Shown piece by piece: positions 52,202-60,290 of a DNA stretch of 64,000 nt. Positions within the stretch are counted from its first letter, which is position 1, and every line of letters begins with the position of its first letter. The notes beneath the pieces are model-generated. The model did no database searches, was not told where the DNA came from, and was given only the letters and a program-made list of their open reading frames with translations. The DNA comes from Candidatus Zhuqueibacterota bacterium (GTDB lineage: Bacteria; Zhuqueibacterota; Zhuqueibacteria; Zhuqueibacterales; Zhuqueibacteraceae), in the NCBI GenBank assembly GCA_022616415.1, contig JAKEEU010000218.1, positions 1-64,000 on the forward strand, written 5' to 3'. The position numbers and the translations under genes were made by a program.

Positions 52202-52633
52202 TTACGAATGCAGTCCAACTTTACGGTGATACTCTAAAATGCCATTCTTTAACTGCGTTCGAAGAGGTTCGTGATAAAATCGTTCAATTTCAGCCACCAT
52301 AAGTTTAGCATTTGCCAAATCAAACTCACACGCCAAATGGTCAAGAAAATCTTTTGAAGACATTTTATAATCAGCTTCGTTACGACGACGACGCAATTGA
52401 TATAGAATCTTGGCTAACTCTTCCATTTCAGCAATGCCACAATTTTTCAAATCGTAATAGGCCTTTTCATGGTCCACCGCCGATTGGCTCATTGGAAACC
52501 CAAGATCGAGTAAAAGCTGAGCAGCACAGCTAAATGAAGCATAATAGCTTCGTCCAACCGCTGTACGCAAAGCGGCTTCTGTGCGCATTGGCAAAAGCTT
52601 TTTGGCGATGTCCAGAAATTCCTGTCCTAACAT
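52202..52633 (-). CDS. HEPN domain protein, module copy A
   Basis: 143 residues. RTEAALRTAVGRSYYASFSCAAQLLLDLGF and LYQLRRRRNEADYKM parallel copy B, and the C-termini are alike (HEPLRTQLKNGILEYHRKVG). It begins at the TAATG junction with its partner gene at 52633. The conserved RRRRNxADY block and the absence of RX4-6H are shared with copy B. Confidence 0.85.
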   Translation of the reverse strand: MLGQEFLDIAKKLLPMRTEAALRTAVGRSYYASFSCAAQLLLDLGFPMSQSAVDHEKAYYDLKNCGIAEMEELAKILYQLRRRRNEADYKMSSKDFLDHLACEFDLANAKLMVAEIERFYHEPLRTQLKNGILEYHRKVGLHS

Positions 52634-53085
52634 TAAGCCACACCTACCAACAATAAATCTATTTGATGATGATGTTTTGCAGGCACTGATTGAATGAAAG
52701 AACGAACATAATTCTTATTTTGCTCAACTAAATCATCAATTTTACCTGCCGCCTGTATTTTAATCGCAACTGAAGCAAATTGAGGAATCTCGGGATCGGC
52801 CTCATAAGACAGTGTCATTCCACTCAACCCTGGGAACGCTTTTTGAGCCAAACCAATCGCGGTTTCCAAAGATGGCAAAAGATTATTTGCCTTGATAAAT
52901 GCCCAAACTTCGTCATCTGCCACTAAACCCACAATAGTTCGCGCCGGCGTTCTCGACTTTGGCGTCGCACGTACAGCGTATGTCGCCACCCCTTCCGCAA
53001 TTTTACCAACTTGTTCAGAAGATGATTCCGTCTCGGGGTACGGCTTGGCGGTTGAATCCGGTTTTGCTGAAGTATCTTGGCTCAT
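52633..53085 (-). CDS. HEPN partner protein, module copy A (uncharacterised)
   Basis: 150 residues. STAKPYPETESSSEQVGKIAEGVATYAVRATPKSRTPARTIVGLVADDEVWAFIKANNLLPSLETAIGLAQ then a beta-like LSYEADPEIPQFASVAIKIQAAGKIDDLVEQNKNY and the C-terminus QIDLLLVGVA. The pattern of conserved blocks with copy B marks the regions likely to be functional (PYPET, ARTIxGLxADxEVWAF, NNLLP, LSYExDPExPxF, QIDLLL). The gene is 28 bases downstream of kdsA. Confidence 0.7.
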   Translation of the reverse strand: MSQDTSAKPDSTAKPYPETESSSEQVGKIAEGVATYAVRATPKSRTPARTIVGLVADDEVWAFIKANNLLPSLETAIGLAQKAFPGLSGMTLSYEADPEIPQFASVAIKIQAAGKIDDLVEQNKNYVRSFIQSVPAKHHHQIDLLLVGVA

Positions 53086-53112
53086 GAGAAAGCCCCGTTT
53101 ATTGAAATAAAA

Positions 53113-53949
53113 TTACGATTCAACATATTTTCGCGCCACCCGATCCACCTCCAGCGCCTGCGTCAACAACTCTTCAAGCCTCATCAATGGCCACTGGCTC
53201 GCGGCGTCGCACAAAGCTTTCGTTGGATCGGGATGCGATTCGATGAAGAGCATATCGACACCCGTCGCGATGCCAGCACGAGTGAGCGCCGGAACAAATT
53301 GCGGCGTGCCGCCGCGCGGGTCGGAAGAGGGCAAGCCGTAAACACGAATCGAATGCGTGGGATCGAACATCACCGGATAGCCCAGCGCGCGCATGGTGAC
53401 CAATGAGCGCATATCGACAACCAAATTATGATAGCCAAAACAGGCGCCGCGCTCGGTGAGAATGATTTTTTGATTGCCGGTATTCTCGATTTTCTTGATG
53501 ACGTTTTTCATATCTGCCGGATCGAGAAATTGGCCCTTTTTGACGTTGACGACGCGGCCGGTTCTGGCCACCGCGAGGGTGAGCGTGGTTTGCATGCACA
53601 AATATGCCGGAATCTGAATCACGTCGAGCACCTCGGCGCAGGCTTCGGCGTCGTGCATATCGTGAATATCGGAGAGTACCGGAATCATGAATTTCTCTTT
53701 GATGCGGCGCAGCATCGCCAATCCCGTTTTCACACCGGGGCCTTGATAACTTTTTTCAGAAGAACGATTGTCTTTTAAGTAAGACGATTTGAAGATGAGC
53801 GGGATTCGAAGTTTTTCGGCTATCTGCAAAATGCCTTCCGCGGCGGCCATCATGGTTTTTTCGTCTTCAATGACGCAGGGGCCGCAAACGAGAACGAGCG
53901 GATTGCCGCCGCCGATTTTGAGGGAGCCGATTTCAACGACATGGGGCAT
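53113..53949 (-). CDS. kdsA: 3-deoxy-8-phosphooctulonate synthase (Kdo-8-P synthase)
   Basis: 278 residues from ATG at 53949 (family N-terminus VVEIGSLKIGGGNPLVLVCGPCVIEDEKT). The TIM-barrel patterns KSSYLKDNRSSEKSYQGPG, VLSDIHDMHDAE, IQIPAYLCMQTTLTLAVA and TERGACFGYHNLVVDMRSL are intact. It condenses phosphoenolpyruvate with arabinose-5-phosphate to Kdo-8-phosphate. Upstream is pyrG with a palindromic gap; downstream the HEPN modules separate it from kdsD. Confidence 0.96.
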   Translation of the reverse strand: MPHVVEIGSLKIGGGNPLVLVCGPCVIEDEKTMMAAAEGILQIAEKLRIPLIFKSSYLKDNRSSEKSYQGPGVKTGLAMLRRIKEKFMIPVLSDIHDMHDAEACAEVLDVIQIPAYLCMQTTLTLAVARTGRVVNVKKGQFLDPADMKNVIKKIENTGNQKIILTERGACFGYHNLVVDMRSLVTMRALGYPVMFDPTHSIRVYGLPSSDPRGGTPQFVPALTRAGIATGVDMLFIESHPDPTKALCDAASQWPLMRLEELLTQALEVDRVARKYVES

Positions 53950-54041
53950 CGTTCTCAACCTTTCAATTAATGCAAATGAATGCGAAGTTCTCGCCAAGAT
54001 AATCGATTACCTGCTTATGATGCAAAAGTCATTTGCAAAAT

Positions 54042-54092
54042 AATTGTGGCAAGATGATTAAAAAATATTAAATCAAAAATTTTGCCACAATT
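54042..54092. repeat. Palindrome with AATTGTGGCAA arms
   Basis: Perfect 11-base arms AATTGTGGCAA (54042-54052) and TTGCCACAATT (54082-54092) with an AT-rich loop, in the gap between pyrG and kdsA. The sequence is related in style to the GGCAAAAT family at 15830-15895. Confidence 0.75.
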
Positions 54093-54151
54093 ATCTTGCG
54101 ATCGTTTATCCGCGTATTTAAAGCTTTGTGCCTTTGCGTGTGTTTTTGTTT

Positions 54152-55831
<1,680 letters not shown>

Positions 55832-55967
55832 TTACAATAACCAAAAGCATTGAAAATTTTATCCCGCAAAGGCAGGATTCAATTTGCACTTTTCACAGAC
55901 AAAATAATTTATCGACAAAATGATTCATGAGCATTGTCTCCAAAGCGCTTGCTTGATGCTGATAAAA

Positions 55968-56201
55968 TCATGCGGGTTGAACATTAGCAAACCTTAGCAT
56001 TCTTGCCTGTACGGATTCCAGAATCGAATCGCGGATAAAGACGCTTGCATTCAAGATCTCAATGCCGATTAATTCACCCTTGTCGTTCAGCTCAGCCGTG
56101 ATATTGGGACTGAGCTCGATGCTTCCACTTTCCGGCTCATCAGAAATCGCCAGATGCAGAACATCTTCTTTTTCAAAATAGGCGAGCTTGGTGTTATTCA
56201 T
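55968..56201 (-). CDS. DUF2283 family protein
   Basis: 77 residues. KLAYFEKEDVLHLAISDEPESGSIELSPNITAELNDKGELIGIEILNAS is the DUF2283 pattern. Such proteins are usually the smaller partner of a DUF4258-type or other toxin-like gene; here the neighbours are DUF4926 and HigBA. Function unknown. Confidence 0.85.
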   Translation of the reverse strand: MNNTKLAYFEKEDVLHLAISDEPESGSIELSPNITAELNDKGELIGIEILNASVFIRDSILESVQARMLRFANVQPA

Positions 56202-56246
56202 GAATGTATCTGCTATGCTCTTTGCCAGCCAACGTCATGGGTAATT

Positions 56247-56492
56247 CTAAACCGCCATCACTTCGGACTCTTGATGATTAGGAATTGGTTGATAATGCAA
56301 AACCATAATTTGGTCCGGACGTAATCCCGCCGATTCGTAAGTGCGTCCATCACGGTCGCAGAATTCGACTTCAAACGCAGTGCCATTCGCAAGAATTTCA
56401 ACCACGGTGCCAACTTGCCCGCGCCATAAATTATATTCCGGCAAGTCAACCGTGAGCGCCACCACGTCAAGTAGTTTGATTGTATTCGTCAT
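56247..56492 (-). CDS. DUF4926 family protein
   Basis: 81 residues. IKLLDVVALTVDLPEYNLWRGQVGTVVEILANGTAFEVEFCDRDGRTYESAGLRPDQIMVL is an SH3-like beta pattern of the DUF4926 family, common next to toxin-antitoxin-like genes. No biochemical function is known to be attached. Confidence 0.85.
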   Translation of the reverse strand: MTNTIKLLDVVALTVDLPEYNLWRGQVGTVVEILANGTAFEVEFCDRDGRTYESAGLRPDQIMVLHYQPIPNHQESEVMAV

Positions 56493-56507
56493 GTTTTCAT
56501 AACGGAG

Positions 56508-56885
56508 TTATGCAGCCGATTTGACAAGCGAATAAGGCTGAATGAGAATATCTGCCGAAATGCCAAGCCCATTATGTAAACGACGTATCATGTCAATTGA
56601 CAAAGGGCGTATTCGGCTTAAGATTTCAGTAACGAGTGCTGAGCTCCCGATGTACGGCTCCAAATCACGATCAGACAAACCGCGACTTTCAAGATGATAG
56701 TTGATGGCTTCAATCGGATCGGGAAAAGGAATAGGATGATGCTGTTCTTCGTAGGCTTCAACCAGTGTTGTTAGCACTTCCAAATGATCGCCATCCGGTG
56801 TACCGGGAACGGCATCAAACAGACGCTCGATTTCTTCGAGTGCGGCTTGATAGTCGGCTTCGGTTTTGATGGGTCGGACATCCAT
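56508..56885 (-). CDS. HigA-type antitoxin (HTH XRE-like)
   Basis: 125 residues from ATG at 56885, with GAGG eight bases upstream. PIKTEADYQAALEEIERLFDAVPGTPDGDHLEVLTTLVEAYEEQHHPIPFPDPIEAINYHLESRGLSDRDLEPYIGS is diagnostic of HigA antitoxins whose N-terminal part precedes the HTH. Encoded after its toxin gene, the inverted order typical of HigBA. Confidence 0.92.
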   Translation of the reverse strand: MDVRPIKTEADYQAALEEIERLFDAVPGTPDGDHLEVLTTLVEAYEEQHHPIPFPDPIEAINYHLESRGLSDRDLEPYIGSSALVTEILSRIRPLSIDMIRRLHNGLGISADILIQPYSLVKSAA

Positions 56886-56900
56886 AGTCAATACCTCTTA

Positions 56901-57194
56901 TTAAATCGTGTTGACATTAATCCTGTTATATTCTGCGTGGGTGCCAATAAAGCGAATGTAGATAATGCCATGTTGGTATTGAATGGCAACCACCAGGCGA
57001 TACTGATTGCCCTTGATATTGAACACGACGCGATTATTACCCACAAAACTGGCGTTACGGTATATGCTTTTAATGTCCGCCGGAGTTTTCCAAACCGCTC
57101 TTTTGGCGTCATGATACCAAGCTTCTAAAGCTTGTTCAGCGTCTGGATGTTTTTCCCAAAATTTGCGAATGGTTTTGCGGGAAACGATTCTCAC
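56901..57194 (-). CDS. HigB-type mRNA interferase toxin
   Basis: 97 residues from GTG at 57194. IRKFWEKHPDAEQALEAWYHDAKRAVWKTPADIKSIYRNASFVGNNRVVFNIKGNQYRLVVAIQYQHGIIYIRFIGTHAEYNRIN matches the HigB_toxin family, which cuts mRNA on the ribosome. It precedes higA by 15 bases. Confidence 0.93.
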   Translation of the reverse strand: MRIVSRKTIRKFWEKHPDAEQALEAWYHDAKRAVWKTPADIKSIYRNASFVGNNRVVFNIKGNQYRLVVAIQYQHGIIYIRFIGTHAEYNRINVNTI

Positions 57195-57227
57195 AAGAAA
57201 TTTTTTTGTACTATTTTGTTTTTAAAT

Positions 57228-58073
57228 TTAGTTAGTTGTATCATTAAGAGATATGGCATACAACTTCATTTTCTCACGCAAAGTACTTCGGCTTATACCC
57301 AATTCTTGAGCTGCCTGCGACTTGTTTCCCTTTGTATATAGCAATTTGCTAATAATGGCATTTTTCTCAACTTCAGCAAGAGAACCAGTATACTGCTGGG
57401 TTTGCTCAATATCCTCTGTATTGATAGTATTTTGGCCAAATATACCGATATGAACGGAAAATGGAAAATCTATTGGTCCAAATTCAGTAAACACCCTTGC
57501 AGTCATCTCAAAAACCTCAGGATTTCGGTTATTTAGTTCTGTGTTGGTAACCGAAGAAGCATTGAAGTCTTGTAAAAGCGAGAATCTTAATGACTCCCAC
57601 CCCCTTGGAAAGATATTATCCATGGTAGGTAACACGTGAAGGAAAATCTGCTTATTTTCATCATCGATAAATGAAATTACATTTTTTGTATTTATACTTT
57701 CTTGAAAATTACACGGAGTCATTAATCCAATTTGAAATTCATTTCCATCAAGTACTTTATTGCTTGGATTGTAAATATCGAGTCGGATATGAAATCCCAT
57801 GGCATTTTTATCAATTTTAATGAGTTGAACTTTAATCTGAGGTTTACCATCTAAAAAGACGCCGTTCAAATCGGAAATAATTATATCCGCTTTTGCGATT
57901 TGATTATAGATTCTTTCTGGAATAGTTTCCTCAAATAATTGTTCGTCAACTCTTTCACAATATGTTTCAGATTCTATACAAGCTTGTTTGATACCCAAAA
58001 TATAAATATCTTTGAAACGCTCATCAAAAGGCATCAAAACGAAAACAAAAGGTTTGGGGCTCATTTTTTCCAT
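57228..58073 (-). CDS. Fusion of a nucleoside-deoxyribosyltransferase/TIR-like N-terminus with a Fis-type HTH
   Basis: 281 residues. Residues 8-70 (FVFVLMPFDERFKDIY, ERVDEQLFEETIPERIYNQIAKADIIISDLNG) match the start of TIR-like/deoxyribosyltransferase-type domains of the nucleotide-signalling and defence class, but the expected NPNVFYE segment with the catalytic Glu is missing; the chain turns into a beta-rich middle (71-225). Residues 232-274 (VEKNAIISKLLYTKGNKSQAAQELGISRSTLREKMK) are a Fis/NtrC-type HTH. The gene is markedly AT-rich compared with kdsB and pyrG. A DNA-binding regulator with a ligand-sensing remnant is the best guess; its partner is unknown. Confidence 0.75.
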   Translation of the reverse strand: MEKMSPKPFVFVLMPFDERFKDIYILGIKQACIESETYCERVDEQLFEETIPERIYNQIAKADIIISDLNGVFLDGKPQIKVQLIKIDKNAMGFHIRLDIYNPSNKVLDGNEFQIGLMTPCNFQESINTKNVISFIDDENKQIFLHVLPTMDNIFPRGWESLRFSLLQDFNASSVTNTELNNRNPEVFEMTARVFTEFGPIDFPFSVHIGIFGQNTINTEDIEQTQQYTGSLAEVEKNAIISKLLYTKGNKSQAAQELGISRSTLREKMKLYAISLNDTTN

Positions 58074-58092
58074 ATATGATATATAAGTATGT

Positions 58093-58830
58093 TTAGAGAT
58101 TATTTAATAATGTCTCCAAATCCTCCTCCGTATCCACCCCCCTCGCCTCGTATTCCGTCACCGCGACATGAATTTTCACGCCGTGCTCGAGCAACCGCAA
58201 TTGCTCCAAGCTTTCGACTCTCTCCAGCACACCAGGAGGCCATTTGACGAATTGCAACAGCATGTCACGGCGGAAAATGTACAAGCCAATATGCTTGAAA
58301 TACGTGTGCTGCTGCAGCCACTCGGTATCGGTTTGCGCGCCGCGACAGAAGGGGATCGCGGAGCGCGAGAAATAGAGCGCGGTGAGGTCTTGCGCCAGCG
58401 CGACTTTGACGATGTTGGGATTGCGCAAATCGGCGGCGTCGCGAATTGGGCGAACGAGTGTCCCAACTTGCGCTGCCGGATTATCGAGCAGAATTTTGAC
58501 TCCGAGGTCGATGGCGGCCGGCTCGATGAGCGGCTCGTCGCCTTGAATGTTGACGATGATTTCAGCGTCGCTCTTGGCGGCGACTTCGGCGATGCGGTCG
58601 CTGCCGCTGGGGTGATCGGGCCGGGTCATGACAACGCGGCCACCGAATTTTTTCACGGCCTCAAAGATGCTTTGATCGTCGGTGGCGACGATGACTTCGT
58701 TCAGCAATTCAGCTTGCGCGGCGCGTTCGTAAACCCATTGCACCATCGGTTTTCCCGCCAGCAGCGCCAGCGGTTTGCCGGGAAATCGTGTGGAGCCGTA
58801 GCGAGCAGGGATGATGCCCAGCACTTTCAT
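58093..58830 (-). CDS. kdsB: 3-deoxy-manno-octulosonate cytidylyltransferase (CMP-Kdo synthetase)
   Basis: 245 residues. IIPARYGSTRFPGKPLALLAGKPMVQWVYERA at the start, EVIVATDDQSIFEAVKKFGGRVVMTRPDHPSGSDRIAE, and NIQGDEPLIEP are KdsB hallmarks. It activates Kdo with CTP for transfer to lipid A. It is coupled in an operon with gatC upstream; the palindromic element 58847-58911 sits between. Confidence 0.96.
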   Translation of the reverse strand: MKVLGIIPARYGSTRFPGKPLALLAGKPMVQWVYERAAQAELLNEVIVATDDQSIFEAVKKFGGRVVMTRPDHPSGSDRIAEVAAKSDAEIIVNIQGDEPLIEPAAIDLGVKILLDNPAAQVGTLVRPIRDAADLRNPNIVKVALAQDLTALYFSRSAIPFCRGAQTDTEWLQQHTYFKHIGLYIFRRDMLLQFVKWPPGVLERVESLEQLRLLEHGVKIHVAVTEYEARGVDTEEDLETLLNNL

Positions 58831-58846
58831 TATTATTCAAATTTGT

Positions 58847-58911
58847 GAAGTTCGACTTGGGCAGCAGGATTTTGCTAAATTTGAAAAATTGCCATGCCCA
58901 AGTCGAACTTC
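58847..58911. repeat. 65-bp palindromic element (family E), copy 2
   Basis: Arms GAAGTTCGACTTGG (58847-58860) and CCAAGTCGAACTTC (58898-58911) are perfect inverted repeats; internal CAGGATT and AAATTTG are shared with 9557-9620. It lies 17 bases before the kdsB start. Confidence 0.88.
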
Positions 58912-58925
58912 GCTTAACGCTTAAT

Positions 58926-59213
58926 TCACCCAATGACTTTCGGGACGCTGAAGTAGCCCATTTTCTGCGCCGGCGCGTTTTGCAGGGCTTCTTCGGTGGT
59001 GAGCCACGGCTCGGTTTTGTCGTCGCGAAAGACGTTGTGGAGATCGAGCACGTGTGAGGTCGGCGGCACCTCGTCAACATTCAGCTCTTTCAATTGCTCG
59101 ACGTAACCGACGATGGCATCCAATTCTTTCGCGATCTTCGCCAGCTCCTCGTCGCTGAATGAAAGTTTCGCCAACGCCGCGACGTATTTGACTTCTTCGA
59201 TGGTAATCGGCAT
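58926..59213 (-). CDS. gatC: Aspartyl/glutamyl-tRNA amidotransferase subunit C
   Basis: 95 residues from ATG at 59213. TIEEVKYVAALAKLSFSDEELAKIAKELDAIVGYVEQLKELNVDEVPPTSHVL is the GatC pattern, with VFRDD later. It stabilises the GatAB amidotransferase that corrects Glu-tRNA-Gln and Asp-tRNA-Asn; gatA and gatB are not in the window. It is the first gene of the kdsB transcript. Confidence 0.94.
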   Translation of the reverse strand: MPITIEEVKYVAALAKLSFSDEELAKIAKELDAIVGYVEQLKELNVDEVPPTSHVLDLHNVFRDDKTEPWLTTEEALQNAPAQKMGYFSVPKVIG

Positions 59214-59255
59214 AATTCTGATTCTCGTAACGGTTGTTTTCAATAAACAATAACT

Positions 59256-59285
59256 AATATAAGCAGATGTTGCTGTCTTTGTCAA
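59256..59285 (-). promoter_or_regulatory. Sigma-70 promoter of gatC-kdsB
   Basis: Perfect TTGACA (59280-59285), 18-base spacer and TATATT (59256-59261, five of six) on the minus strand; predicted start about 35 bases before the gatC ATG. Confidence 0.65.
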
Positions 59286-59329
59286 GATTTAATCTGAAGC
59301 AAATGGCATAAAATTTGTTGCCGAACACC

Positions 59330-59545
59330 TTATTTGAGTTCATCGATTTCGACATCTATTCCCCACCAGGCAACGAGGCGTCCCACGTCGTTGCGCAGCG
59401 GCGCTACACGGAACAGGAACCAGCGATACTCGCCATCGAAACGCCGCATGCGCTCCAGACGAATCCGGGAATGGTGTCGATGACCAGTCGAAGCTCGTCT
59501 TCGGCTATGACCGACTGCTGGCCGGCTTTATCGTTGTGGGGTAGT
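59330..59545 (-). pseudogene. Frameshifted, internally deleted PAS-domain relic
   Basis: Minus strand encodes, in one frame, AEDELRLVIDTIPGFVWSA and, after a frameshift near 59445, RRFDGEYRWFLFRVAPLRNDVGRLVAWWG followed by IDVEIDELK and a stop at 59330. These are the beginning and end of a PAS domain of the sensor-kinase type, with about 50 central residues missing. No start codon and no continuation remain. Confidence 0.65.
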
Positions 59546-59591
59546 TCCCATAATGACCTTAATGACCTTTCCAAAGCAGCAGCTTTCTTAC

Positions 59592-60269
59592 CTAATTGCT
59601 GTACAACTCCGCCAACAACAAGTCTGCAACCAACTGGTTCCCCTTCTCGTTCAGGTGTACCTTGTCTGTGGTCAGAATACCGCTCGCGCTGTTCGTCGAA
59701 TTGTTCTTGAGATTATACTCCAAAAATGCCTTGCGCAGATCGCACAGGGAGCAGCGATACTGCTCGGCCAAGTTCCGGATGATTTGTGAGTACAAATTCA
59801 AATCCCCGTCTTGCTGATTGGAGTTGTCGGTGCGCTCACCGATTACCGCCGGTGTGCAGAGAATCAGTTTGATATTATTTTCCTGCAGCTTCTTGATGAT
59901 GGCCGCATAGAACTTTTCAAACTTGTCGGCGTCGGTGCCCGTGCCCAGTACTGTTTTATGCCACACATCATTCACCCCGACATAAATCACCACCACATCA
60001 GGAATTTTGCTGAGGACGTCCTCTTCCAATCGCAAATACAGGTCATACACTTTGTTGCCGCTAATGCCGGCGCCAATCAACTCGTATTGGCCGGCAACTC
60101 CCTTCTTCTCAAGTGCTTCTTTTATCTTCGTGATATAGCCGCCGGGCTTGACGCCCAATTCCGTGATGGAATCGCCAAAGAAAATAACGCGCGCGGGCTT
60201 GGGCTGGCTCACGGCAACCGTTGTCAGCATGATAAAAATGTTGAGCAGTATTGGAAATGTTTTTTTCAT
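59592..60269 (-). CDS. SGNH/GDSL-family hydrolase
   Basis: 225 residues with signal peptide MKKTFPILLNIFIMLTTVAVSQ. Block I GDSITELG (nucleophile Ser), block II in YELIGAGISGNKVYDLYLRLEEDVL, block III GVNDVW (GxND) and block V DKVHLN (DxxH) are all present, so it should be an active esterase, lipase or acetylesterase. Exported. The substrate is unknown. Confidence 0.92.
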   Translation of the reverse strand: MKKTFPILLNIFIMLTTVAVSQPKPARVIFFGDSITELGVKPGGYITKIKEALEKKGVAGQYELIGAGISGNKVYDLYLRLEEDVLSKIPDVVVIYVGVNDVWHKTVLGTGTDADKFEKFYAAIIKKLQENNIKLILCTPAVIGERTDNSNQQDGDLNLYSQIIRNLAEQYRCSLCDLRKAFLEYNLKNNSTNSASGILTTDKVHLNEKGNQLVADLLLAELYSN

Positions 60270-60290
60270 GGTGCGTTGGGATTATCGGGT

